64,000 nucleotides of DNA from Coenobita brevimanus (Eukaryota; Arthropoda; Malacostraca; Decapoda; Coenobitidae), in assembly GCA_032717465.1 (NCBI GenBank), contig CM064683.1, forward strand, positions 39,540,542 through 39,604,541, in the 5' to 3' direction. Under the pieces are notes generated by a model. That model did not search any database and was not told where the DNA came from. It saw nothing but the letters and a program-made list of their open reading frames with translations. Position 1 is the first letter of the stretch. Each line of letters begins with the position of its first letter. This document shows, piece after piece, positions 1 to 10,559 of this stretch. The position numbers and the translations under genes are program-made.

Positions 1-330
1 TGAAGGATGCTGTTTGGTAGAAAGTTTTGGCTGGCTGGGGTGTGTGTGTGTTTATGTATGTGTTTGGTATAGAAAGTTTTGGCTGGCTGGGGTGTGTGTG
101 TGTTTATGTACAGTATGTGTTTGGTATAGAAAGTTTTGGCTGGCTGGGGTGTGTGTGTGTTTTTGTATGTGTTTGGTATAGAAAGTTTTGGCTGGCTGGG
201 GTGTGTGTGTGTTTATGTATGTGTTTGGTATAGAAAGTTTTGGCTGGCTGGGGTGTGTGTGTGTTTATGTATGTGTTTGGTATAGAAAGTTTTGACTGGC
301 TGGGGTGTCTGTGTGTTTATGTATGTGTCT
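1..330. repeat. 52-bp minisatellite, about 6 copies
   Basis: Tandem units begin with TGTTTGGTATAGAAAG at 61, 118, 170, 222 and 274, with a partial unit before. The period is 52 bp except the second unit, which carries a 5-bp insertion. Each unit ends in a short (GT)n run. The open frame through it is a by-product of the repeat. Confidence 0.93.
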
Positions 331-682
331 GGGAAGTGTAGAGTCGGATGGAGGAGGGGATATGTTGCTAAGATAATCTGTGTAGTGCTGGGCGGTTGTT
401 CGATTTTGTTTCTTTGTGGAGAGGATGATGCAACATAAGGTTACAAGGGTGGGACGGATCTTGAGCTGAAGTGATGAACTGTGTGCCTCTCATATTCACT
501 TGGTCTCTGACTGAAATTAGTTATATTTCTTGGTGTAGGCTGTCAGTACTTGTGGTCTTAGTGTCTTCTGCTATCAAGGTATTGTTTTCTGTTCTTTAAA
601 GCTTCTTCGTGTTTGTGTTGGGTAAGATTAGGGCTCAGCTTGTGCGACAGTAATTCACGGTTGTTTTAATTAATTACTTATA
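331..682. other. Unassigned intergenic DNA
   Basis: No coding signal, RNA gene or recognisable repeat seen in this stretch. Confidence 0.5.
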
Positions 683-845
683 GGTGGAGGATGGAGTTGG
701 AATGTATATGAGAGAGGGTGTGTGTGAATTAGGGGGAGTGATGCATAATGACGGGGGACAGGGTGGCATAGAGGCGACTTGTTTGTGGCCACCTCTTACG
801 GGATTAAGTCGTCTGGCTATGGATAGATGGATAGACAGATAGCTT
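683..845 (+). mobile_element. LINE-R 3' end fragment
   Basis: The extreme 3' end of the LINE-R family in sense orientation. It holds the diverged GGACAGGGTGGCATAGAGGCGA block, the terminal GTGGCCACCTCTTACGGGAT stretch and the GATA-type tail. The same terminus occurs in 11 other copies in this window. Only non-functional 3' sequence is present. Confidence 0.85.
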
Positions 846-1639
846 ATAGTTTCCATACGGTTTGCCGAGTAGTAGCGATAGTTATCACTGGAATATGATG
901 CTAGTCACGAATGAGTGCTGTGGAAAGGATGTAGGGCTTTAGTATTGTCTATTTCTGCTACTGATCTGCGTGACATTCTGGTATGCTTTAAATGAAACTC
1001 TGTGCCAAGTTAAAGTGAAAGGCGTGTATGTTTGTGTAGGAGGAACAAGAGACAAGGAGGTATTCTGTGGCCTGTTTTCTTTGTGCTTCCTACAAGACAC
1101 AATAATAGTTATGATGAGGCATTGATGGCAAGTTTGTGGGTCAGCACACACTTACGGCCTCTCATTATATAAGGTGGTCCATATATTACGCCACTCAGTT
1201 CTTGTGTGTTGCGGGCACGGCTCAGTGAACATTACCAGTGTCTATCCTTATCTACTTCCCACAACCCTCTTCAGGCTTAGCTTTATAATATAGGCTTTAA
1301 TTTAGGTCCATTGATTGCATGGTGGAGAATTCCCATAACCTTTTTTATGCTTAGCTGTATATCATTGTATTGTATAATCTTTTATGTCCACTGATCACAC
1401 GGTTGAGCAGTAATTTGGTGAAGCGATCAGAATGTCTTAGCTCATCACAAAAGCCGTCCCCACAACACACAAGACTGCAGAGCGCAATATACTTATCACC
1501 TATATTAAGTCAAAGCCACAGTTAAAAAGGTAATGAAACAAGACAGAAAATTTAAGTTTTCATTATTAATACTTCAGTATAGAATACATTAACAGAGACA
1601 GCAATATAAAATATGCATTCAAAAGTAGCATTTGTCCAC
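846..1639. other. Intergenic DNA with one dispersed motif
   Basis: No gene seen. Around 898-940 is a diverged copy of a motif that recurs across the window (CTAGTCATGAAGAAGTGCTA and its flank), here followed by sequence resembling that at 15880-15950 and 29385-29450. Confidence 0.5.
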
Positions 1640-1890
1640 AGAACATCCTGGAGGGGAGCGACCCGACTTGCAAGGCAGATCACACCATCACCACCAGGCT
1701 TCTCTCGGCAGGTCAGGGCAGATCACCAGCAGCAGCAGCAAGTCATCTCACGGCTGGGGAAGACACAACACCCTGCCGCCGCCGCCGCCGCCACCACCAC
1801 CACACCACCAGGCATCTCAGAGTAGGGGAAGACACCACACCACCGTCAGGCTTCTCACGGCAGGGCAGACCCAACTTCAGCAGGGTATGA
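1640..1890. repeat. Imperfect minisatellite with CAG, GCC and CAC runs
   Basis: An imperfect repeat of roughly 60-70 bp (cores like CACCAGGCTTCTC and CGGCAGG) with embedded trinucleotide runs (CAG)n, (CCG)n and (CAC)n. It opens overlapping frames on both strands. The encoded Ser/His/Pro-rich peptides match no family I recognise. Confidence 0.7.
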
Positions 1891-1989
1891 CCAGTGTGGC
1901 AAGGAAGCAGCAACAAGGCAGCAGACTCCAGCACGACCTGTGGACCAGATGTGTATTAGTTCAAATCAGTGTTAGCTTTAGTTATTTAA

Positions 1990-2957
1990 TCTTCTATCTA
2001 TCTCTATCTATTGCCAGACGCCTCAATCCCGTTTGGGGTGGCCACAAACAAATCGCCTCCAAGTCGCCCTGTCCCCTGCCATTTCACTGCCCTGCTCCCA
2101 ACTCACACCCCCCTCTCTCATTTACCTCTCCACCCCATCCCTCCATCTCATCCTCGGCCTCCCCCTCCCTCTTCCCCCACCACCTCACTCACATACATTC
2201 TCTTCGTCAGTCTTTCACCCTCCATCCTCTCCACATGGCCAAACCACCTCAGTGTGTTCTCCTAACGCTTCCTATCACATCCACATCCACACCACAACGC
2301 TCCTTTATATCCTCATTCGTCAGCCTGTCTCTCCATGTGACTCCACAGGCTCCTCTTAAATAACTCATTTCCACTGCTCTCACTCTTGACTTGTGTCCTT
2401 CCAACAACGTCCAAGCTTCACTTCCGTACGTTAGAGTTGGTATCACAATACTGTCATGTAGTAACTTTTTCACTTCCATGCTCACTTCCCTGTTTCTTAT
2501 CACTGCTTTCAAAGAACCAGCAACCTTTCTTCCCTGCTGTACCCTTTCAAGCACTTCACCCTCCAAACCTCCATCCTTACTCATCACACTACCCAAGTAC
2601 TTAAACGTACTCACATTTTCCAATTCCTCTCCATCCAACCTCGCGTACATTCACTGACTTCACCTCTCTCAAAGACCATCACTTTACTCTTCCCTACATT
2701 CACCTTTAGATTCCGTTTCTTACACACTCTCCCAAACTCATCAACCAAGCCTTGCAGCTCTCCTTGGTCTTCACTCAACAACACAGTATCATTTGCAAAC
2801 AACAGTACAGGGAGTTTCCAAACACTACCCTCTCTCAACAGGGCCACTCCAACATCCACTACCCTACCTTGTACCTCTTTTATTACCCCATCCATGTACA
2901 GATTGAACAACCATGGAGACATGACATATCCCTGTTTCAACCCAACCTTCAAAGCGT
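1990..2957 (-). mobile_element. LINE-R copy, 5'-truncated
   Basis: Minus-strand non-LTR retrotransposon fragment holding only the C-terminal half of the reverse transcriptase. The 3' end is on the left, next to a TATC-type tail. Going 5' to 3' it encodes motif B (KQGYVMSPWLFNLYMDG), motif C written FANDTVLLSE instead of the usual FADD, then YLGSVMSKDGG and TYGSEAWTL. The frame is broken near 2610-2650, where the coding passes between two frames. FAND replaces a catalytic aspartate, so the copy is dead regardless of the truncation. Very close in sequence to the 25508-27196 copy. Confidence 0.9.
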
Positions 2958-2969
2958 GGACTTATTAGA

Positions 2970-3208
2970 CTGCTCAGATTCTGTTGGGAATGGCACACAG
3001 TTAGGGAATTATATCACCAATATTTTATCCAAATTTCCCATACAGGGTGTTGCATGAAATGTTTGACAAACTTCAGAAAGTTGTTCTTGGGGCAATTTTG
3101 AGTTAAGAATTGCTGCATCAACCTGGGCTAATTTCTCGTCTATTATGCTCAGGTTCTGTTGGGAATGGCAGCAGATTAGAGACTGGTATCGCAAAATTTT
3201 ATCCCCTG
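2970..3208 (+). repeat. Direct repeat pair, about 60 bp, spaced 176 bp
   Basis: Two diverged copies (2970-3032 and 3146-3208) share CTGTTGGGAATGGCA and an ATTTTATCC end. The sequence between them is unassigned. It looks like a remnant of an old tandem array beside the LINE-R 5' junction. Confidence 0.65.
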
Positions 3209-3209
3209 C

Positions 3210-3887
3210 CACCACCACCAGGCCGTTTATTCTTAAATCCCCTTGTAAAACTGTAGAGATATATCGGCAGGACAGTAAATAGTGATCCTACTCTGGTACT
3301 CTGTATGGAATTTCAGAGAGAGAGATGATGATGCCACTGATTCATGGGGTTATCTTTAATTTAACAAGAAACACTTTACTTGGTACCTCTCTATTCAGTT
3401 TGCACGAAAATTAATGTTTAAAAGACAGATAATATATTCACGAAATTTTCTTCTTAAAATTTAATAAGTAAATGTTTAATTTGAAGTGTGACGTCACTGG
3501 TGCATTATGGGAGCGACGTTGAGAGATGCTGGAGGTGAGTGAAGAATTTATTCTTTACAGTGTTAGTCTACTTCTTATTATGGTAATTCCTATGCCCATG
3601 TGTTTATCAGTGTTTGCTGTCATTATCGAGAGGTGTAGTCGGCTGATGTAAGTTGTAATTATTAGCTATAAGGATGATATACGGCGGTGTGTATCTCCAG
3701 GTGACCAAGATGTCCCTTTAAACTCGAGTAAGCAGTGCTACTTAAATCCCCCGATATTCACACCATCTGTCTAGGTTTTAAGGTCGAATGTGATCCTGTA
3801 CATGGGCAGGCATAGTAGGTTAACAGGATTAAAATACAATACCAGATGCAAAGACCCATGGATTAAGTATTTTATTTCAGTTTTTTC
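3210..3887. other. Unassigned DNA with a possible short first exon
   Basis: No repeat family recognised. TGACGTCA at 3489-3496 matches a cAMP-response element palindrome. It is followed by an ATG at 3507 and a good splice-donor match (GAG|GTGAGT, exon end 3534). The implied peptide is only nine codons, so this is weak. Confidence 0.25.
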
Positions 3888-4296
3888 CCCTTCATTCTTT
3901 CCTCGTCTTTCTGCCTACGGGTGACTTTACACTCCCAATTCTGTCTTGCATTCCTTCATTCTTTCCTCTTCCTTCTGCCTGTGGGTGACTTTACACTGAG
4001 TGACAAGCCAAGTGGTTTCCTGTACACCAGGAAACCATTTACTATGCTGGGTGGTAACCATATAACCAAATTTTGGCGCCTGGTGGTTTAGTGGGTAATT
4101 ATTGTGCTCCAGTCGGATTGAGCCGGTGAAGGTTCATATCCAAGGGATGATTGGGGTTTATTGCTCACGTAATGCCTCTCAGGGATGAGTGAGGTTGGTC
4201 TCTCTCATCTTAAATGTCAGGACCAACTTGCCTAGCCCCGGGCTCCTACGCGCCTCATGGGGCAACGTAGGATTGGATGATGGATGGGTGGATGGA
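3888..4296 (+). mobile_element. SINE-A copy with tRNA-like head
   Basis: Short interspersed element reading 5' to 3' on the plus strand. It has a pyrimidine-rich upstream module, then a tRNA-like promoter with an A box TGGTTTAGTGGG at 4084-4095 and a B box GGTTCATATCC at 4131-4141. The 47-nt start-to-start spacing fits an RNA polymerase III type 2 promoter. A body follows and ends in a (GGAT)n tail. Eight other copies in the window share this layout. No coding capacity. Confidence 0.85.
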
Positions 4297-4407
4297 TTTC
4301 AGTTTTAACCACACACTTGAAAGATGAACTGATTTTATTCATGCTTCCTTCAGATGATATTCAGCATGGGAGAGACTTTGAACTGGAGGGGTTATATCGT
4401 ATCATTT

Positions 4408-4470
4408 ATGAAGGTTCCAAGCATGCATTGGCTTTGGTCACCTAATGGCGACTTTCCATGCTGCTCGATT
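4408..4470 (-). mobile_element. LINE-K 3' terminus fragment
   Basis: Reverse complement of the LINE-K terminal segment. It contains GGTCACCTAATGGCGACTTT, which matches the 3' ends at 24130, 11120, 25320 and 59920. About 60 bp survive, abutting a tRNA-headed SINE on the right. Confidence 0.7.
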
Positions 4471-4620
4471 GCAGTAGCTCAGTAGTAGCGCTTGCTCTTC
4501 ACAACCATAAAGTTGACAGTTCGAGCCCCCACGAAGGTAGCGTATACGAGGTCTCTCCTTGCCCTTCAGAGCTATGTGGTCCATTGGTCCTAGCTGGTTG
4601 GGATTAGTCCTCTGGCAACC
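4469..4620 (+). mobile_element. tRNA-derived SINE (second type)
   Basis: A tRNA-like head with A box TAGCTCAGTAGTAG at 4475-4488 and B box AGTTCGAGCCC at 4518-4528, 43 nt apart. The body is unlike SINE-A. No clean acceptor stem pairing is evident, so I call it a SINE head and not a tRNA gene. The right boundary is uncertain. Confidence 0.6.
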
Positions 4621-5340
4621 TCTGTGATCAGCCTCCTATCCCTGATGTCACACTCTATGACCTTGTTCCAAGCCATTTTCTGTGTCCAGTTGCCATCCTC
4701 CATCCTTTCAACATGCCCCGTCATTCAATCTACCCCTTCTTATTACAGCACCGATACAATACTCTTCAGCCCTGTTCTTCCTCCATTAATCCCTTTAATA
4801 CAGTACTATATGTCTGTCTCAAGTTAGATATGATGGTCTGGTGGTAGAAATAGATAGTAAAATGAGAATATAACTACATCTTTTGGATTACAGGGCACAA
4901 ACTGCTCCAATGATTAGCCTTTATTCTTGCTAATTTAAGACTGTTATTCAGCTTGGGTAAGACTTTCCAAACTGGAAGGGTCACATTACAACCTTCAGGA
5001 ACCTGTTCAGTAGGAAAGTAATTAAAGGTTGATAGGAGAGCTTTTGGACTGAAGGGGTTAGGGACAGGCTTCATTAAGCCATTCTTGTTACCTTTAAACT
5101 ATGTTAATCAGCATAGGAGAGACTTTTCAAACTTAGAGTCCCATATGACATTCTTTAACATGTGTAGGAGAGACACTGGATAAAGCCTGATTGGAGATAT
5201 AGTATATTGAACTGGAAGGACAGCATACCTTACATCCTTCATTAGCCATTGTTGCTACCTTTAAATAAGAATTATCATACTGAAGGTAATTACTAGCAGC
5301 CTTCATTAACATATTACTGTACTGTAATTAGGAGAGAGGT

Positions 5341-6363
5341 TTCGTAAGTTGATTGGAAGTCAGGAGACAGCAGGAATATACCATTACTGTTGAGGGGGAT
5401 GGATTTGTGTGTAGGCTATGATATAGGAAGCATATCTCAGAATATGGATGTACAAGGTTAATCATATCTTGTATAGTACTTACACTTTCAGATTTGATAG
5501 CTTTTCCTTTTGTAATCTTTACTGAATGATGCAATCAGTTCATGATTACACATTATATAATCTCAGACTTCATCTGTGTCATTGTAGTTGGCTCACCTTG
5601 ACAAATTTTAGTCCTTCTGCTGCTTAGTTCCTGTATCTAAGTGGCAGAATAAGACAGTATTATGGTTTTGCATCCTCCCCATAGATCTTCATTGTGATTT
5701 GCATGATAATCTAGTCTTTATCTCTAGAAACAGCTCAGCATTCAAGGTGGAGAGATGCCAGGTTTTTGTCAGTTTAGGGTGGAGATGTAGTCTATATGGT
5801 TTGTCTTTATTGTTTTATGTATTCATTATTATTATTATCATTATTATTATTTTTTACTGTGGATCAAATTTAGCGATTCATCTCTTCCGTTTATAAATCG
5901 GTACAACAGATAGGCTTTCATTCTCAGAGTATGACCACAGATTACTGTACTGTCTTCCTGTTCAGTGTATATTTTGTCATTTGTACTCTCATTATAAGTT
6001 TCATTAAAGAATTTGTATCATATGTTTAGTTTCTGTGTCACTCAGTGTGTTAAGTTTATGTAATATATGGTTAATCGTTTAAGTCCTGCCGTTGGATAGC
6101 AGGATAAATTGCAGTTTTTACTTTCTCCCTTTATGTAAGTAGCAACTGCTCTATATTCTTTCCATAGCACTTGTTCATGATTAGCATTAAACTGCAGGCT
6201 TAGGTATTCCAAGTATCTCAGGAAATTTCGAAATATCTCCTCTTAAAGCGACATTAATAGGTACATGACAATTTAGTTTAGTCTGTGCATGATAGTTCAA
6301 TTTCCCATTTTTTGTAACGTAATGAAATAAAATACAGAAGAAGTTTTAGCCGGTATGCTAATA
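5341..6363. other. Unassigned AT-rich intergenic DNA
   Basis: No gene recognised. Contains a short (ATT)n run at 5826-5853 and, at about 6165-6195, an inverted copy of the dispersed CTAGTCATGAAGAAGTGC motif. Confidence 0.5.
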
Positions 6364-6520
6364 GGGCCGCGGTGGCATGGTCAGCATGGTGCTGGCCTGC
6401 TGATCAGGAGGACCCGGGTTCAACTCCCGGTGTGATAGAGGTTTCTTTAAAATGTGGCTGAGGGAAGTTTGCGTAGCAGGCTTTCCTTAAAACCACAAGG
6501 CCCCATACTTACACTTCAGC
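6364..6520 (+). mobile_element. tRNA-derived SINE with strong T arm
   Basis: The head at 6366-6435 contains a perfect 5-bp T-arm stem, CCGGG/CCCGG (6414-6418 and 6426-6430), around a TTCAACT loop. This gives a near-consensus B box GGTTCAACTCC. An A-box-like GGTGGCATGGTC and an anticodon-like CCT/AGG stem lie upstream. The downstream body runs into an ACAC repeat. The acceptor stem does not close convincingly, so a functional tRNA is unlikely. Confidence 0.6.
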
Positions 6521-6760
6521 TCACACACACCAAGACACTTACACACACTACTACATACACACATCAAGACACACACACCAAGACACTTACACACACGCTA
6601 CTACATACATACACACATCAAGACACACACACACACCAAGACATTTACACACACGCTACTACATACATACACACATCAAGACACACACACACACACCAAG
6701 ACATGTACATAGCCACAGCCACCTTCACACAGTAGACACCACACACACACAGAGGGGGTG
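6521..6760. repeat. CA-rich minisatellite
   Basis: About four imperfect units of roughly 60 bp, each containing CCAAGACA, TTACACACAC, CTACTACATACA and CACATCAAGACACAC. The unit has grown by expansion of internal (CA)n runs. Confidence 0.85.
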
Positions 6761-6904
6761 GGACACAGACACACCACAGGCAGACAGAGAGGGACATATA
6801 CAAAACACAGGGAGTGAGAGAGGAGGGGGTTTTATTAAAAAGTCCAATTTTGGTATACCTCCTATGGCAAAATTGATATAGCCCCCCCCAGGCCCCAGAC
6901 CCAC

Positions 6905-7273
6905 TCGGCTGAACCAAATTGTCTGGCGTCAGCTGGAACATGATATACCAGAGTTATGCCGGTCATGTGGGGGTTAATGGTGACAGTGTAGTAACTGTCA
7001 GGCTCCTATGACTCACTCAGCCGAACAAAATCGTCTGTCAGCTGGAATGGAATACTAGAGCTGTCCCAAGAACCAGAGGGTTAAGAATCTTAACCCCCTG
7101 AGTGATGCTCGGGACAACTCTAGTACCCCATTTCAGCTGACTCAGACGATTTTATTCGACTGAGTGAGTCATAGGAGCCTGACAGTGTCAATACTGTCAC
7201 CATTAACCCCCTCACGACCGACATAACTCTAGCATCATGTTCCAGCTGACGCCAGACAATTTGGTTCAGCCGA
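6905..7273. repeat. Long near-perfect palindrome (foldback) with 3-nt loop
   Basis: The left arm (6905-7085) and right arm (7089-7273) are reverse complements over about 180 nt, with a few substitutions and small indels. They meet at GGGTTAAG-AAT-CTTAACCC. Each arm also contains an internal duplication: CGGCTGAACCAAATTGTCTG resembles CAGCCGAACAAAATCGTCTG further in. No open frame of note. It is compatible with a foldback or MITE-type element or with a hairpin-forming structural repeat. I saw no clear target-site duplication. Confidence 0.9.
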
Positions 7274-7834
7274 GAGAGGATCCTAGGATCCTGAGAGACA
7301 CTATAACATCACAAACAAAATACAAAATGCCTTCCCTCCATCTTGAACGTACTATAATTCATTTACATTAAGTAAGCTCGTATTTTCGTATTTTTGCAGC
7401 TTATTTCATGTATCTTAGTTAAAAGAAAAAAATACTACGAGCTCTGTATCTTTTCATAGCCCTTCTTCGTGACTAGCATCGTATTCTAGTTATCTATAGT
7501 TACAACTGAGCATTCAAGTTGGAGGGATCACAACTTTAAGCAATTACAGTAAACAAACAAACAAAAAGCAAGTGTCGTCCTCTTGACCTCTCGTCTTCGC
7601 AGGAATGCAGCGGTGGCGCCATCTTGTGCGTGGAATGCGTGAAGTGCAGGCTCTTGAATGGAAGAAGCAAGGAGCCACGAGAGATTTAATAATATTCACA
7701 AGTCAGCCAGTCTAGAAGCCTGGGACATTTCCCTGAAATAATAATAATAATAATAATAGAAATAACAACAAAACCAGTCATATACATGTACATAATTCAA
7801 TATCTTAGTCACTCGATCTTTTTTTTTTTTTTAT
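7274..7834. other. Unassigned DNA; (ATA)n and a YY1-like site
   Basis: An inverted copy of the dispersed GAAGAAGTGC motif lies near 7455-7480. TGGCGCCATCTTG at about 7614 resembles a YY1-type site. It sits just after an acceptor-like TCTTCGCAG and inside a roughly 40-codon frame starting at an ATG near 7605. (ATA)n at 7738-7760. Too weak to call a gene. Confidence 0.35.
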
Positions 7835-9722
7835 GCGAGGAAGAAGGAACCAAAGGCCATGAGCCTGCAGTAACAGTTCCCTCCAAGAGAAAAACAAAAT
7901 ACAATAGAGGGCCAAAATCAAGATCCGATCATTTTGAGGTGCCTGGACACACTGCGTTTGAAAGACTGGAGATCATAGGCAGCAGGAAATACAGACAGAG
8001 GGAGACAGTTCCAGAGCTGACCTGTTGCATAAATGAAAGACTGGGAGTAACGGTTAACTCTTGCATTAGAGAGATGGACAGAAAAGGGATGAGAGTTTGC
8101 TGCCAGACGGGTGCTACGCGCCCGTCGTAGAGGTGGAGGAATGCACGCAGACAGTTCAGAGGAGCAGTGACCATTAAAGTAGCGATAGAAAAGAGATAAA
8201 GATGCAACAGTGCGGCGAGGAGACAGAGGTTGAAGGGAGTCAGTAAGAGGAGGAGAGTTAATGAGACGAAAAGCCTTTGACTCCACCTATTGAGAAGAGC
8301 TGTATGTGGGGAGCCTCCCCACACATGAGAGTTGTACTCCACACAGGGGCGGATAAAACCCCTGTATAGAGTCAACAATTGTGCAGGGGTAAAGAAAGAG
8401 CGGAGTCGGCTTAGCACACCCAATCTCTTGGAAGCAGATTTTACAAGAGATGTAATATGATCATTCCAAGATAAGTCCCGAGTAAATGAAACCCCAAGCA
8501 TGTTCAAGGATGATGCAGGATTAAGCTGAATATTATTAAACATTAGTGGGTATACCTGTGGAAGATTTTGTCGGGTTGATAGGTGTAAGAACTGAGTCTT
8601 AGATGCATTAAAGACAACCATATTATTTTTACCCCAGTCAGAGATACGAGCCAAGTCAGACATTAGGTGTGCCATAGCCTCATCCCTTGTTTGTTGAACT
8701 GTTGAGATGGGCGTTGCGGGAACCGAATGGAAAGGTGAAGGGTGGAGTCATCAGCGTATGAGTGGATAGGGTTAGATGTACAGCTTAGAAGATCATTGAT
8801 GAATAAAAGGAAGAGAGTTGGTGATAGGACAGAGCCCTGAGGAACACCACTGTTGATAGATCTAGGAGAAGAACGATGGCCGTCTACAACAGCGGCTATA
8901 GAATGACCAGAAAGGAAGCTAGCGATGAAGGCACAGATAGAAGGATAGAAACCGTAGGAGGGCAGTTTGGAAATTAAAGATTTATGCCAGACTCGATCGA
9001 AAGCCCTTGAGATGTCAAGTGCAATGGCAAGCTTTTGCCAAAGTCCTGAAAGGAGGATGACCAGGAGTCTGAAAGGTAGGTGAGAAGATCGCCAGTGGAG
9101 CGTCCCTGACGGAACCTGTACTGACGATCGGAAAGAAGGTTGTGATAGGAAAGATGGCTTAAAATTTTTCTATTGAGAATTGACTCGAAAACTTTTGAAA
9201 TACAGGACGTTAAAGCAATTGGACGATAGTTGGAGGGTTGGGAGTGGTCACCCTTCTTTGGGACTGGCTGAATGAGAGCAAACTTCCAGCAAGAAGGAAA
9301 GGTACAAGTTGACAGACAAAGGCGAAAGAGTTTGCCTAGGCAGGGTGTAAGCACAGAAGCACAGTTCTTGAGAACAACAGGAGGGACTCCATCAGGCCCA
9401 TATGCCTTGTTAGTACTGAGGCCAGTGATGGCAGAAAATACATCAACTGAAGAAATTTTAATGTCAGCCATGAGGAAGTCAGAGGGGGGAAGTGATGGAG
9501 GAACAGCACCGGAATCGTCTAAGGTGGAATTGGAGGAGAAAGTCTGTGCGAAGAGATCTGCTTTATCATTAGAAGAAATAGCTACAGAACCATCAGAGCA
9601 GAAAAGAGGAGGGAAGGATGATGAGGTAAAGTTGTTAGAAAGATTTTTGGCAAGGTGCCAGAAGGAGCGGGAAGAATTTGAGTTGGAGAGTTGAGAGCAT
9701 TTAGTATGGATGAAATTAACGG
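7835..9722 (-). mobile_element. LINE-J copy, nearly complete reverse transcriptase
   Basis: Minus-strand non-LTR retrotransposon, truncated before the endonuclease. Reading 5' to 3' from 9722: a linker, then RT (SSVDVFSAITGL, KAYGPDGVP), LIQPVPKKGD and NYRPIALTS. Next come RQYRFRQGRSTGD, the motif B region near 8840 (GVPQGSVLSP in the appropriate frame) and motif C YADDST near 8740. The C terminus holds RPCVEYNSHVWGGSP and ends at SRHLKMIGS (7918). The frame breaks at about 8285, at about 9050 and near motif C. The 3' tail is poly(A), read as poly(T) at 7811-7830. Clade within the Jockey/CR1 group not resolved. Confidence 0.92.
7918..9690 (-). pseudogene. LINE-J reverse transcriptase ORF2 relic
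   Basis: RNA-dependent DNA polymerase that would copy its own RNA at a nicked target. The coding is spread over several frames. 9690-8974 carries the N-terminal fingers and palm, 8675-8290 the thumb, and 8286-7918 the C-terminal part (INSPPLTDSLQPLSPRRT to RHLKMIGS). A one-base shift near 8285 separates the last two. Since the catalytic YADD box and motif B are still readable, decay is mostly by indels and not by loss of active-site residues. The endonuclease domain is absent because of 5' truncation. Confidence 0.88.
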
Positions 9723-9862
9723 GGTAATGGCATTACGTGAACAATATATCCCAACTTTAATATGGTAAGTCATCTTAAATGTCAGGATTAACTTGCCTAG
9801 CCCCAGGCTCCTATGCTCCTCAGGGGGCAACATAGGACTGGATGACGGATGGATGGATAACA
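9723..9862 (+). mobile_element. SINE-A 3' fragment
   Basis: The last 140 bp of SINE-A in sense orientation, with GGCATTACGTGA, AACTTGCCTAGCCCC and a (GGAT)n tail. The tRNA-like head is missing. A (TAA)n run at 9860-9906 follows. Confidence 0.82.
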
Positions 9863-9899
<37 letters not shown>

Positions 9900-9979
9900 T
9901 AATAACAGAGTAAACCCAAAATACATTACAGTACTTTACATTATCAAGTACTACAAATTTGACATAGGCCAACATATCA

Positions 9980-10546
9980 TCATCATCACCATCCAATCCT
10001 ACATTGCCCCATGAGAAGCGTAGGAGCCCGGGGCTAGGCAAGTTGGTCCTGACATTATAGACGTGAGTGACCAGCCTCACTCATCCCTGAGTGGCATTAC
10101 GTGAGCAATAAACCCCAACCACCCCTTGGATATAAACCTTCACCAGCTCAATCTGATTGGAGCGCAATAATTACTCACTAAACCACCAGGCGCCAAAATT
10201 TGGTTATATGATTACCACCCAGCGTAGTAAATGGTTTCCTGGTGTATAGGAAACTGTCTGGCTTGTCACTTAGTGTAGAGTCACCCACAGGCAGAAGGAG
10301 GAGGAAAGAATGAAAGAAAGACAGAAAATGGAGTGTAAAGTCACCTGTATGCAGAAGGACGAGGAAAGAATGAAGGAAAGAATGACAGAAGAGGGAGTGT
10401 AAAGTTAACTGTAGGCAGAAGGATGAGGAAAGAATGAAGGAAAGAATGACAGAAGAGGATGGAAGGAAAGAAGGATGGAGGAGAGGAAAGGGCAGACACC
10501 CGAGAGCAACACTTCATCGAGTTAGTGGAAGGTGAGCGCCCCCATT
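9980..10546 (-). mobile_element. SINE-A copy with target-site duplication
   Basis: Full-length SINE-A in antisense. Its (GATG)n-type tail is on the left and its upstream module with CACTTCATCGAG on the right. It is bounded by AACATATCA (9971-9979) and AACATAACA (10547-10555), an 8/9 direct repeat consistent with a target-site duplication. The internal purine-rich block (GAAAGAATGAAGGAAAG) is repeated three times, lengthening this copy. Absent from the equivalent place in duplication copy B. Confidence 0.85.
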
Positions 10547-10559
10547 AACATAACAATTT

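Larger units (their letters stand above)
4350..5340. repeat. Degenerate repeats of a 'CAGC(A/T)TGGGAGAGAC' motif
   Basis: Diverged units with a core like TTCAGCTTGGGTAAGAC and CAAACTGGAAGGG occur near 4354, 4951, 5107, 5165 and 5208. The array is interrupted by the LINE-K and SINE pieces at 4408-4620. Spacing is irregular, so it is an old, decayed satellite-like block. Confidence 0.5.

Noticed and set aside
1632..2363. 243-codon open frame on the plus strand
   Set aside because: Its first part is a low-complexity minisatellite and the second is antisense LINE-R.
4469..4545. Functional tRNA gene
   Set aside because: Only A and B boxes are convincing; acceptor stem absent.
6366..6435. Functional tRNA gene
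   Set aside because: The T arm is excellent but the acceptor stem and D arm do not pair properly, and SINE-like sequence follows.
6454..6941. CRISPR-like spacing of CA-rich repeats
   Set aside because: Units are tandem without unique spacers, in a eukaryotic minisatellite.
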